In this document: positions 27,039 to 35,776 of the stretch, piece by piece
Layout of the letters: the number at the start of each line of letters is the position of its first letter
Numbering within the stretch: the first letter of the stretch is position 1
Origin: Methanooceanicella nereidis
GTDB lineage: Archaea > Halobacteriota > Methanocellia > Methanocellales > Methanocellaceae
Assembly (NCBI RefSeq): GCF_021023085.1
Contig: NZ_PGCK01000006.1
Coordinates: 1-64,000, forward strand
Direction of reading: 5' to 3'
Length of the DNA: 64,000 bases
The notes under the pieces: generated by a model
Database searches by the model: none
Told to the model about the DNA's origin: nothing
Seen by the model: the letters and a program-made list of their open reading frames with translations, nothing else
Program-made: the position numbers and the translations under genes

Positions 27039-27330
27039 ACTCCAAAAAGAGATTTCCACGCTTCCTCAAATCCATTATTATCAATCCATGATCAAAGGGA
27101 GGGTAATTATAAGGGTAACATTAGAATGTTCGGGTATCCTGTAAGGATATAATTCATCAGGACATATTATTGTTTTCGTACATCAAAGCGGTCTTTTAGT
27201 GAACTCGCCGAATTCTTAAGCCATATACGCAATAAATCTGGCATCAAACTATTTTATACGCTCTTTAATCGGGCAAGATTGAAAAATAATAAAATTTTAG
27301 GGATAGTATGGCATAGAGTGGGGTGTTTTT

Positions 27331-27588
27331 ATGAACGAAAAAAAGGCAGAAATGACAGTAAGAGAGGCCGGACATAAAGGTGGGTCCACGACAAAGGAGC
27401 GTTATGGTGAAAGCTTCTACGAGGAGATCGGTAAAAAGGGAGGAAAGATAGGTGGGAAAAAAGGTGGGACCACCACAAAAGAGCGCTATGGAGAAGGATT
27501 CTACGAGGAAATTGGGCGAAAGGGCGGACAAAAGGTCCGTGAGCTCATAAAACGTGGAAAAGAGGCTATGGGAGAAGGAGAAAAATAG
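27331..27588 (+). CDS. KGG-repeat stress protein, second copy
   Basis: 85 residues, paralogous to the gene at 26588, with the same opening M-T-V-R-E-A-G-H-K-G-G and an extra K-K-G-G-T insertion. Ribosome site GGGGTG before ATG. It has its own 290-bp upstream region, so it is likely transcribed separately. Likely disordered and stress-protective, by analogy. Confidence 0.85.
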   Translation: MNEKKAEMTVREAGHKGGSTTKERYGESFYEEIGKKGGKIGGKKGGTTTKERYGEGFYEEIGRKGGQKVRELIKRGKEAMGEGEK

Positions 27589-27673
27589 CAGATCAGCCGA
27601 TTGATAATGTCTTCAAAAACATAGGTTCCCAACCTATATTTTTGTTTTGACCGCATGATAGTAGCATGATACG

Positions 27674-28867
27674 CTACCTGTCATATGCTTTTCGAAGCAT
27701 GATGGGAGTGAATATTGAAGTGGCAAGCACGATAAGTGCCAGGACTGAATAGATCTGGGTAGTGAGTATACCGATCACAAGCCCTAACTGTCCGATGACA
27801 AGCGTATATTCGCCCATTGGCGTCATTGCAAGCCCCATTTTTTTTATTTCTTCATCTTTGTACTCGCCTATCATAGATGCCGATATATATGTGCCTATTA
27901 GCTTACTCGCTAATACCGCCATGAGGAGGCCGAGGAATAAGACCACGTCTATAGGTATCGCGGCGATCATAAGGTCAATGTTCTCCGAGGATAGTATCTC
28001 CAGGATATTGATCCTCGCACCAGTATAAACGAAAAATATGGGGACGAAGAACCCTTCGCTTACTGCCTCTATCTTAGGGGTTATGACCTTGTATGAGAAT
28101 TGGGACCTTGCCAGAAGAGTCCCTGCAAGGAAGGCCCCCGTTACCGATGCTACGCCGATGCTGTCGCTGAGGAACGCCACGAAGAATAATATTATGAGCG
28201 AGTAAGATATGATGGATTGCTCGTCGGTCGACTTTCTCGAGTACTTTATCAGCCTCTCCGTTATGGACCTTCCGAAACTGAGGACGAATATTATAAAGCC
28301 CAGTACAAGCAGGAATAGCTTGAACGCGGACTCGAGGTCTACGCCCGTAGACAGGTAAGAGAGAAACAGCGACAGCGCGAGCATCGCAAAAATATCATCC
28401 GTTATACCGACAGCCACGATGCTCTTGAACACCCTGCTGTAGTTATCCCCGAGCTTCGTGAGGACCATAAATCCGATCGCGGTGGATGTGGATATGAAAG
28501 AAATGCCGACAAGAAGCGCCACGTTGATGTCGAAGCCCAGCAACGCCGTTATCGTAGATGCCGAAAAGAACGTCAGGCAGCCGCCTATCAGGGACATGAA
28601 AGATGCCTTGTAAACATTCTCGCTCATGACCTTTTCAAAATCTACGGCGAGCCCCATGAGGAACATCATGAACAATACGCTTATGTTGAACAGTAGTTCG
28701 AAGTCGCCTGTCAGAGTGACGACGTTGAGGCACATGGGACCCAGAGCTATACCGGCCACCATCTGGCCGATCAAGGGAGAGAAGCCTAGCTTGTGGAATA
28801 GTTCGCCAAAAGCTTTCCCTAGAAGTAGCATTAACACTAAAGCAAATAGAATCGCTGCCTCTATCAA
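27674..28867 (-). CDS. Cation/proton antiporter, CPA2 type
   Basis: 397 residues with about 12 membrane helices. V-D-F-E-K-V in an early helix loop, then G-I-S-F-I-S-T-S-T-A-I and V-G-I-T-D-D-I-F (the paired Asp region), match NapA/KefB-like Na+/H+ or K+/H+ antiporters. No C-terminal TrkA-N domain is present. Should help with sodium or pH balance. Confidence 0.88.
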   Translation of the reverse strand: MIEAAILFALVLMLLLGKAFGELFHKLGFSPLIGQMVAGIALGPMCLNVVTLTGDFELLFNISVLFMMFLMGLAVDFEKVMSENVYKASFMSLIGGCLTFFSASTITALLGFDINVALLVGISFISTSTAIGFMVLTKLGDNYSRVFKSIVAVGITDDIFAMLALSLFLSYLSTGVDLESAFKLFLLVLGFIIFVLSFGRSITERLIKYSRKSTDEQSIISYSLIILFFVAFLSDSIGVASVTGAFLAGTLLARSQFSYKVITPKIEAVSEGFFVPIFFVYTGARINILEILSSENIDLMIAAIPIDVVLFLGLLMAVLASKLIGTYISASMIGEYKDEEIKKMGLAMTPMGEYTLVIGQLGLVIGILTTQIYSVLALIVLATSIFTPIMLRKAYDR

Positions 28868-29092
28868 TCCATGTTCCCCTATGTATTGAAAAGAAGACTA
28901 TTTCTATTTAAAGGTATCATTTAATATTATAATATTGGTATATATTATTAGCAGAAAACTCATTTTTAGATTTAAAATAAAGCTAAAAACGAATAGGAAG
29001 CCCTTTTTTTACATTTTATTGACAACTATTTTTATTATCTGCTTAGTAATCTGTCTCATAGTTCATAAGTATACGACAGTTATTATCGATCA
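28868..29092. other. AT-rich spacer between antiporter and repeats
   Basis: Likely holds the antiporter promoter on the minus strand. Nothing else is recognisable before the repeat elements begin at about 29093. Confidence 0.4.
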
Positions 29093-29190
29093 AGTCCATC
29101 ACAAAGGCAACCAGAAAATACAAAGGACTTTTTTAGAGAGTTATCACATACTTAAAAAATTTGTATTTCCTGGTCGTCTTCGTGTCCTCC
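29093..29190 (+). repeat. 43-bp-family hairpin, copy B
   Basis: The arms CACAAAGGCAACCAG... and CTGGTCGTCTTCGTG pair around the centre TTTTTTAGAGAGTTATC...TTAAAAAATTT. Both arms differ from the other copies, and several differences are on both sides (GGAAATAC with GTATTTCC), preserving pairing. It sits against palindrome copy 3. Confidence 0.75.
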
Positions 29191-29260
29191 CATGAAAAAC
29201 TTTTTGATGGTCTCTGTAAAGACTTGCATGTAACATTCATTATGGGATCGATGTTCTGCA
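29191..29260 (-). repeat. Flank of composite repeat, copy 3
   Basis: Reverse complement of the flank at 8236-8311 with moderate divergence. It links the hairpin copy B to the giant palindrome. Confidence 0.8.
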
Positions 29261-29800
29261 GTTGTGCCTGTCGGATGGCAGGTAGGCACGTAACCTCACA
29301 GAAACACAGAACCACAAATTTTTTTTTAGAATTTAAGGTCACGAAAACCCAAAGGTTCACTCACCAAACCACAAATGGCTCCAGTATCACCGTCAACGCA
29401 CTAAAGTCTCTAATGCACGGCTTAATGCTCGAAGTGCTCTAATTCACTAACGCTAAAACAAGACCCGAACATTCTCCAAAAACACTAAATTTTAACTGCA
29501 CGGTTGACGCTTACACGACTAATATCCCTGCTATAGGTCAAGGGGAACACAAACCGGGATATTAGACTTTAGTGGTTTGGAGAATGTTCGGGTCTTGTTT
29601 TAGCGTTAGTGACTTAGAGAGGTTAGTGCGTTGAGCCGGGCGTTAGGGATATTAGAGCGTTGACGGTGATACTAGAGCCCTTTGTGGTTTGGTGAGTAAA
29701 TTCTTAGTGCTTTTTGTGCCCTTAAAAATCATATAAAAAAATTTTGTGTTTCCGTGTTTCTGTGAGGTTACGTGCCTACCTGCCATCCGACAGGAACAAC
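29261..29800 (-). repeat. Giant palindrome, copy 3 (inverted orientation)
   Basis: 540 bp bounded by the same terminal hairpins as copy 2. The central blocks (CACGGTTGACGCTTACAC and ACACAAACCGGGATATTAG) occur as reverse complements of those in copy 2, so this copy is inverted. It lies between the antiporter and endonuclease IV genes. Confidence 0.95.
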
Positions 29801-29900
29801 CATAAAAACTTCATCTCAAAGACCATTTAGTAAGACACGTTCTTTCATTCTTAAAACCTGAGCAAAACACCGCTCATCAAAGATTTCGTGGTGAAAAAAG
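29801..29900 (-). repeat. Outer flank of composite repeat, copy 3
   Basis: Reverse complement closely matches 7596-7690 (blocks AATGAAAGAACGTGTC and ACCACGAAATCTTTGATG). It confirms that copies 2 and 3 are one composite element in opposite orientations. Confidence 0.85.
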
Positions 29901-29918
29901 AGATAATGGAACAATGGA

Positions 29919-30725
29919 TCAATGGGACTTGCCATTTAGTTCTTTGATGATCTTTTTCATCTTTAGCGCGTCATTCTCAAGTTCCGGCGACTCGCATATT
30001 ATCCTTGCATTATAATCCCTTTCCGTTAGCACTTCTGCAAGCAGCCTGAAATCAGGGCCGGCGTCTATCGGAAGATGCCTTACTTCCCGGGCGTTTTTAT
30101 ATTCAATACCGGAAAAATGGATATGAAAATCATTCTTTTTAACTGACGATAGTTTATCGAAAACTTCTTCGAAATCGGCCTTTGTCTTTAATGCGCCGTT
30201 CCCCCTGGAATGGAGATGGGCAAAATCCAGGACGATGTCAGTGCCCGGAACCTCCCGGATGACATCCATGATGTCGTCAATGCTGCCGAATTCAACTTCG
30301 TCCCCGGTCGTCTCCAGGCCGAGTACGGTGTTTATACCTTCGCCCGAGAGCGTTTTACTGACTTCCGTCAAATGCCCTTTTATGACCCCGGGTTCAACTT
30401 CACGCGCCGGATGAAATACAACTATACCGGCCCCGAGAACATGAGCTATCCTTGCAGACCTGACAAGCCAGTCTTTACTCTTTTCCTGGGTCTCTTTCTT
30501 TTTACTTGCGAGATTGATATAATATGGAGCGTGAACGGAAAGCTTGAGCCCGCATCGCTCCGCGGCTTCGGCCCCGGCCTTTGCAGTCTTCGGGGTCATA
30601 TATACGTTCCTTACGAACTGCACTTCCATTGCATCCAGGCCGATGTCACAAAGGTATTGTATTCCTGCTTCGGTGCCCCCGCCTTTTGCTCCCTGGGGTA
30701 TCCCCGCTATCCCGATACTGATCAT
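29919..30725 (-). CDS. nfo: Endonuclease IV-type AP endonuclease
   Basis: 268 residues from ATG 30725 (M-I-S-I-G-I-A-G). TIM-barrel with metal-binding residues in L-S-V-H-A-P-Y-Y, V-F-H-P-A, G-L-E-T-T-G and L-D-F-A-H-L-H, then F-H-I-H-F-S. This is the xylose isomerase-like/AP endonuclease 2 pattern. Expected to cut DNA at abasic sites in base excision repair. Endonuclease V at 59 kb is a second repair enzyme in the window. Confidence 0.85.
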   Translation of the reverse strand: MISIGIAGIPQGAKGGGTEAGIQYLCDIGLDAMEVQFVRNVYMTPKTAKAGAEAAERCGLKLSVHAPYYINLASKKKETQEKSKDWLVRSARIAHVLGAGIVVFHPAREVEPGVIKGHLTEVSKTLSGEGINTVLGLETTGDEVEFGSIDDIMDVIREVPGTDIVLDFAHLHSRGNGALKTKADFEEVFDKLSSVKKNDFHIHFSGIEYKNAREVRHLPIDAGPDFRLLAEVLTERDYNARIICESPELENDALKMKKIIKELNGKSH

Positions 30726-30843
30726 AAATAACAATATCTGATTATGAACTGAACATTAATAACACTGGTGCATCGAAATGGCAAATGCCGTTAATACTTT
30801 GAACTATGTTTATAGGCAGAAAAAGTTTAATTTTTAATGTTAT

Positions 30844-31824
30844 ATGACAGATGTACCTATCGCAGTATACGGCTTATGTAAACGTTTCAGGGATTTCGTA
30901 GCGGTCGACAGTGTCAGCTTTGAGATAGAAAGCGGCATATTCGGGCTTCTTGGCCCTAACGGGGCTGGTAAGAGCACCATAGTGCTGATGCTGACCACCC
31001 TGCTTAAGCCGACATCCGGGAATGCTTTCATATGCGGCTATGACATAAAAAAGGAACCTGTTAAGGTCAGGGAATGTATCAGCTATGTACCGCAGGACCT
31101 TGCAGTCGACGATAAGCTTACAGGCAGGGAGAACGTCACTATGTTCGCCAGGCTTTACGGTATCAGGGACCCTGCGAAAAAGGTCAATGAGGTGCTTGAT
31201 CTTCTGGAGCTTACTGATAAGGCGGATATGCGAACTAACACCTACTCGGGAGGTATGAAAAGAAGACTCGAGCTGGCCCAGGCGCTTGTACACGAGCCCA
31301 AGGTCCTGTTTTTCGATGAGCCTACCGTGGGCCTTGATGTCGCCTCCCGGACACGAATATGGTCACATTTAAGAAAGCTGGCGGCAGAAGGTGTCACGAT
31401 ATTTATTACGACGCATTATATGGATGAGGCGGATATGTTCTGTGACAGGGTGGCGATCATAGATCATGGCAGCATTAAAGCCATAGATTCGCCGTCAAAT
31501 TTAAAAAGCAAGCTGTCAAAGCCCATAGTCACAATAAAAGTGCAGGACACAAATTCGTTTTTCCCCGACCTTTACTATGACGTAGAAGGAATATCTCTTG
31601 TGGGTTCGGAAGCGGGTGCGTTAAGGTTCATGGTCGACAACGATCAGCAGGCAATTCCCTATCTTTCGGAAATCATGATAAAGAACGGCATCAAGATCGC
31701 ATCGATATCCGTTCAGCAGCCGACACTGAATGAGGTGTTTTTAAAGAATATAGAGCCTGTAGAGGAAATGTGGAATAAGAATGCGGGATTGAGATTCAAA
31801 AGAATGGTGCGAAGGCGAAAATGA
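30844..31824 (+). CDS. ABC transporter ATPase (DrrA-like)
   Basis: 326 residues. Walker A G-P-N-G-A-G-K-S-T near residue 40, signature Y-S-G-G-M-K-R-R, Walker B V-L-F-F-D-E-P-T-V-G-L-D and the switch His in T-T-H-Y. The drug-export/DrrA-type C-terminal extension is present. Partner permease overlaps by 4 bp (ATGA). Confidence 0.93.
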   Translation: MTDVPIAVYGLCKRFRDFVAVDSVSFEIESGIFGLLGPNGAGKSTIVLMLTTLLKPTSGNAFICGYDIKKEPVKVRECISYVPQDLAVDDKLTGRENVTMFARLYGIRDPAKKVNEVLDLLELTDKADMRTNTYSGGMKRRLELAQALVHEPKVLFFDEPTVGLDVASRTRIWSHLRKLAAEGVTIFITTHYMDEADMFCDRVAIIDHGSIKAIDSPSNLKSKLSKPIVTIKVQDTNSFFPDLYYDVEGISLVGSEAGALRFMVDNDQQAIPYLSEIMIKNGIKIASISVQQPTLNEVFLKNIEPVEEMWNKNAGLRFKRMVRRRK

Positions 31825-32573
31825 TGAGCGGCCTATTACCCGGAGCATACTCGCATTTTGAGCGGGACATAAAAAGATGGATAAGGGGCAGAGTGACTAT
31901 ATTCACATCTTTGATCACGCCTACCGCATGGCTCATATTTGTAGGGCTCACGCTGCCTGCAAAGTTCACGAACGACTATCTTAATTTTATCGCCCCGGGG
32001 ATCCTTGTAATGACGGTCCTGTTTTCCTCTTTGCAGGGCGGGATATTCCTGTCATTTGACAAAGTCCTCGGATATCTTAATAAGTTCCTTGCGCTGCCGT
32101 CGCCCCGTGAGAGCATCCTTTTCGGAAAAGTGCTTTTCATTATTACAAGAAGCCTTTTACAGGTAACCATCATATTTACGATAGCGCTGCTTCTGGGCGC
32201 GGTAGTTAATACCGGGATGGCCGGAATGGCCGCGATATATATCGGACTCTTCCTGTTCGGCTGCCTTATCTCTTCTTTTGCCATAACCATCGCGATACTT
32301 GCAGAAGATTTCGAGACATATTCTGCCATTAACGGCCTGATAAGCATGCCGCTATTCTTTGCCAGCACTGCGCTCATGCCGCTGGACACTATGCCCGGAT
32401 GGTTAAGAGTCCTTGCATCCATAAACCCGGTCAGCCATATCATCAACGCGATAAGGGCGTTATTCCTCGGGGATTGGGGAGCGGGGATCGAAGGAATCTT
32501 AAAAATAGCGCTGATGGCCATTATTATGGTATCTGTCAGCGTCATTATTTTTAGAAAAGCTACTGTTGACTAG
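31821..32573 (+). CDS. ABC-2 type permease
   Basis: 250 residues with six hydrophobic segments and the ABC-2 C-terminal motif N-P-V-S-H-I-I-N-A-I-R. Pairs with the upstream ATPase to export an unknown compound. Its stop overlaps the end of the convergent BtuD-like gene by 4 bp. Confidence 0.9.
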   Translation: MMSGLLPGAYSHFERDIKRWIRGRVTIFTSLITPTAWLIFVGLTLPAKFTNDYLNFIAPGILVMTVLFSSLQGGIFLSFDKVLGYLNKFLALPSPRESILFGKVLFIITRSLLQVTIIFTIALLLGAVVNTGMAGMAAIYIGLFLFGCLISSFAITIAILAEDFETYSAINGLISMPLFFASTALMPLDTMPGWLRVLASINPVSHIINAIRALFLGDWGAGIEGILKIALMAIIMVSVSVIIFRKATVD

Positions 32574-33823
32574 GCATCCAGCTTATTTTTAATGATGTCA
32601 GGCAACTCGCCGGCACCATGTGCGATAACAGCCCCTGCGGACATTATCTTTTCCCTTATTTTACTGGCCTCGCCGTTTGTGAAATCCTTTTCCGTAGATA
32701 TCTCATCCTCGACCATAATGACGGGCTTCGAGCCGGCGATCTCGCTCACTGCCTCAAGGTTCTTAAGGTTACCCCAGCCGACCGGCACGTCGGAGACGAC
32801 TATCACGTCGGCGTTTTTCATCATCTCGATATTTTGTGCATACGCCTCGGGGGTTATCGGTGAGAAAGGAGCCTCTATCACGGTCTTGATGTTTAGCTGC
32901 ATGGCTGCCTCATAATCAGAGTCCAGCACGTTAAGCACGCCAGCGGACACGTCATAGCCTTTTGAAAGCAATGAATACATTATCTGTGTGCCGGTACCGG
33001 CACCTGATATAAGGTGCACTTTCTTTCCGGATACTTTTTCTTTAGGCTCGTTCGAGTTAAGGAGAGTTATATACACGAAACCTGTCAGCGGATGCCTTCT
33101 GACAAGGACGTTCGCGCAGAATGCCTTCCGTATATTATCCCGGGTAAGGACGTCTTCCGGTCTTCCCGCGCACAATATCTTATTCTCATGCAGAAGTATG
33201 AGGCGGTCGCAGTATCTGGCCGCGAGGTTAAGGTCATGGATGACCATTATGACCTCAAGCCCGTTGTTCTTCTTTAATCGCTCGATGAGCTCGAGGACCT
33301 CTATCTGATGGTTAATGTCAAGATGTGAGACAGGCTCGTCCAGAAGCAGCACGCCCGGCTCCTGTGCCAGCGCCCTGGCGATTATGACCCTTTGTCTCTC
33401 GCCACCGCTCAATTCGGATATGAGCCGGTCCTTGAGATGCAGCGTACCGGTTTGCTCCATGCATGTATATGCGACGTCATAGTCTTTTTTACTCTCCATG
33501 CCGAACCGCTTTATATGCGGGTTCCTGCCCATGAGCACGATGTCAAGGCACGAGAACTCAAAATCAACGTTAGTGTCCTGGGGGACGACTGCCAGGTTTT
33601 TGGCCAGATCTTTACTGGACATCTTAGAGATATCCTTTTCACATAGTATGATATTTCCCGAGGCGGGCTTTATTATCTTACTGATCGCCTTGAGCAGGGT
33701 GGATTTTCCGGATCCGTTGGGGCCGATTATGCCTATACACTCTCCCCTGTTCGTTCCGAAATCTATGTTCTCCAGGACTTTTATTTCCCCATAGTTACAG
33801 CTTATATCTTTAACGTTTAGCAC
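32570..33823 (-). CDS. BtuD/FhuC-like ABC ATPase with extra C-terminal domain
   Basis: 417 residues, about 150 more than usual. Residues 1-250 are a full ABC ATPase: G-P-N-G-S-G-K-S-T, the signature L-S-G-G-E-R-Q-R and V-L-L-L-D-E-P-V-S-H-L-D. The C-terminal part (about 260-417) starts V-H-L-I-S-G-A-G-T-G-T-Q-I-M-Y and ends in a Rossmann-like alpha/beta pattern; it is of unknown role but is found in other archaeal cobalamin-type transporters. Downstream of BtuC by 9 bp. Confidence 0.88.
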   Translation of the reverse strand: MLNVKDISCNYGEIKVLENIDFGTNRGECIGIIGPNGSGKSTLLKAISKIIKPASGNIILCEKDISKMSSKDLAKNLAVVPQDTNVDFEFSCLDIVLMGRNPHIKRFGMESKKDYDVAYTCMEQTGTLHLKDRLISELSGGERQRVIIARALAQEPGVLLLDEPVSHLDINHQIEVLELIERLKKNNGLEVIMVIHDLNLAARYCDRLILLHENKILCAGRPEDVLTRDNIRKAFCANVLVRRHPLTGFVYITLLNSNEPKEKVSGKKVHLISGAGTGTQIMYSLLSKGYDVSAGVLNVLDSDYEAAMQLNIKTVIEAPFSPITPEAYAQNIEMMKNADVIVVSDVPVGWGNLKNLEAVSEIAGSKPVIMVEDEISTEKDFTNGEASKIREKIMSAGAVIAHGAGELPDIIKNKLDA

Positions 33824-33832
33824 TGTCTCACC

Positions 33833-34936
33833 CTATAAAGGACTCTTTTTCTTTTTCCTCAGCAAGTAAATGAAGAACGGCGCGCCTATCAAAGCCGTTA
33901 TAATGCCTACCGGCAACTCCGTAGGCTGTATGATCACTCTTGAGAACGTATCCGCCACAGTTAAGAATATCGCTCCCATGAGCACCGAGGACGGAATTAA
34001 TATCCGGTGATCGGGGCCGACTATCAGCCGCATTATGTGAGGTATGACCAGCCCCACAAATCCTATGATGCCGCTTACCGATACCGCCACGGCAGCCACG
34101 AGAGATGTAAGGCCGATCATAAAAATCTTGATGATCGATACGTCCGTGCCCAGATGCGACGCTGTCTCGTCGCCGAGAAGCAGCACGTTCAGGTCGCGTG
34201 AAAAGAACGTGATGATCAGAATAGATATGATAGCTACAGGACCGAGCACCATCACATCGTCCCATCCGCCGCTCCATAAGGCCCCCATTATCCAGTAGAC
34301 GATCTGGTGTAAGCTGTTGCCTCCTACGTACATCATGAAAGACGTCATGGCCGAGAAAAATGCGGATACGGCGATTCCGGACAATAACAATGTCTCAACA
34401 GGCACCTTATTTCCTTTCTTTGCGATGCCGAATACCAGGAAAGAGCAGATCATCGCCCCGATGAACGAGCCCAGCGGAACGCCTACTGTCAAGAACTGGG
34501 CGCTGATGCCCATGACTATGACTATTGATGCCCCGAACGCTGCCCCGGAGGATATTCCAAGAATATACGGGTCCGCCATCGGGTTCCTGAATATGGCCTG
34601 GGCGGTCACGCCGGCGACGGCAAGCGATGCGCCTACGAGAATGCCAAGCAGGACTCTGGGAAGCCTCACTGCCATAATGATGTTTTCTTGACTTGTCGTC
34701 CAGGTCTTCGCTATATTTATTATATGCGGAAGCTGGACATGGAATGATAGATCGCCAATGCCCAATGTAAATGTCAGATCTTTACATAATAGCGGTACAT
34801 TTGATAAAATGATAAGTAAGACGTTATCAGGGCTTATCTGGACCGGGCCGATAGCAGTGGAGATAACTACCACGGAAATAAGAGCGATTATTAATACGAC
34901 GATAATGATGGTCCACTTATACGATGTTTTTTCCAT
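33833..34936 (-). CDS. BtuC/FecCD-family ABC permease
   Basis: 367 residues from ATG 34936, chosen because a GGTGA site precedes it (upstream Met at 34975 lacks one). About 10 membrane helices; R-L-P-R-V-L-L-G-I-L-V-G-A and G-I-I-G-F-V-G-L-V-I-P-H-I-M-R are hallmarks. With the next gene it forms a cobalamin or iron-chelate importer; the substrate-binding protein is not in this window. Confidence 0.92.
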   Translation of the reverse strand: MEKTSYKWTIIIVVLIIALISVVVISTAIGPVQISPDNVLLIILSNVPLLCKDLTFTLGIGDLSFHVQLPHIINIAKTWTTSQENIIMAVRLPRVLLGILVGASLAVAGVTAQAIFRNPMADPYILGISSGAAFGASIVIVMGISAQFLTVGVPLGSFIGAMICSFLVFGIAKKGNKVPVETLLLSGIAVSAFFSAMTSFMMYVGGNSLHQIVYWIMGALWSGGWDDVMVLGPVAIISILIITFFSRDLNVLLLGDETASHLGTDVSIIKIFMIGLTSLVAAVAVSVSGIIGFVGLVIPHIMRLIVGPDHRILIPSSVLMGAIFLTVADTFSRVIIQPTELPVGIITALIGAPFFIYLLRKKKKSPL

Positions 34937-35138
34937 AAGTTCACCAGTAGTTAAGGAAAAATTGGGCTTTATCAATTTTTTTTAAATGATTATGCGTTCA
35001 TGATATATATCTATTACTTAGCGAGTATGCACACAGGGAGCCCTTTGTAGTATTATCGGGTTACCTTTTTATATTTGATATGGTGTATAAAGTTAAGACG
35101 CGAAATCTAACAGGGATAGTTTTATTCCTGCGGGATAG

Positions 35139-35151
35139 TCATATAATTGAT
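35139..35151 (+). promoter_or_regulatory. TATA box of tRNA-Leu
   Basis: The sequence TCATATAATTGAT lies about 25-33 bp before the tRNA 5' end, the usual archaeal TATA position. Confidence 0.5.
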
Positions 35152-35173
35152 AGAAGAGTTTTTCCTAACATAC

Positions 35174-35258
35174 GCTGGGATAGCCAAGTCAGGTCAACGG
35201 CGGCAGACTCAAGATCTGCTCCTGCAGAGGTTCATCGGTTCGAATCCGGTTCCCAGCA
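35174..35258 (+). tRNA. tRNA-Leu (anticodon CAA)
   Basis: Acceptor stem GCTGGGA pairs with TCCCAGC. D stem GCC/GGC, anticodon stem GCAGA/TCTGC with loop CTCAAGA (anticodon CAA), long class II variable arm CCT-GCAG-AGG and T stem ATCGG/CCGGT with loop TTCGAAT. Discriminator A; CCA is not encoded. No intron. Confidence 0.97.
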
Positions 35259-35294
35259 CTTTCAATAAAATTTTCCAGATTAAAAAAGCAAGAT

Positions 35295-35313
35295 GGGAAG
35301 CTTAATGCTTCCC
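35295..35313 (-). terminator. Terminator after universal stress protein
   Basis: GGGAAGC (35295-35301) pairs with GCTTCCC (35307-35313). On the minus strand a T-run follows. Located 14 bp after the stop of the stress protein gene. Confidence 0.65.
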
Positions 35314-35326
35314 CGATATTAGCCTG

Positions 35327-35776
35327 TTAAACATCTCCCCTGACCACAAGCACAGGGCATGGTGCCTTTTTCACCACTTCTTCCGATACGCTGCCCATCA
35401 GCAGGTGCTCCAGGCCGGTCTTACCCAGGTTACCCACGACTATAAGTCCGACATCTTCTTTTTCGGCCTGTTTGATTATCTCTTGAGCAGGATATCCGCG
35501 AACTATACTTGTAGAGACGTTTACGCCAGCCTCTTTCCCTTTTTCTACGGCATATGCCAGGGCTTCTTCGCCTTCAGCCCTCAGCATCTCGTTGGCCCCC
35601 TCATATCCTGTTATATCATCATGGTGGCTTAAAGCGAATAGCTCGAGCGATTTCATGTTGATGACATACAGGGCAAGTACATCATAGCCCTGCTTGATGG
35701 CTACCTGTATCCCGTGATCGACGGCTTTTTTGCTGTATTTCGAGCCGTCAGTTGCTATTAATATTTTAGCTTTCAA
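35327..35776 (-). CDS. Universal stress protein
   Basis: 149 residues from TTG 35776, which follows a GGGGTG site and puts the family start L-K-A-K-I-L-I-A-T-D-G-S-K-Y at the N-terminus. The C-terminal G-N-L-G-K-T-G-L-E-H-L-L-M-G-S-V-S-E is the ATP-binding signature. It overlaps the end of the CDF gene by 11 bp; co-transcription is likely. Confidence 0.88.
   Translation of the reverse strand: MKAKILIATDGSKYSKKAVDHGIQVAIKQGYDVLALYVINMKSLELFALSHHDDITGYEGANEMLRAEGEEALAYAVEKGKEAGVNVSTSIVRGYPAQEIIKQAEKEDVGLIVVGNLGKTGLEHLLMGSVSEEVVKKAPCPVLVVRGDV

Noticed and set aside
28935-29195. 86-residue open frame with one hydrophobic segment
   Set aside because: No ribosome site; it runs into the repeat element, and its sequence is the AT-rich composition expected by chance.
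29133-29442. Open frames on both strands within the palindrome
   Set aside because: They come from repeat sequence and are not shared between copies as conserved proteins.
33833-34976. Cobalamin riboswitch before the BtuCD-like operon
   Set aside because: No conserved B12 box was found, and such riboswitches are not expected in archaea.
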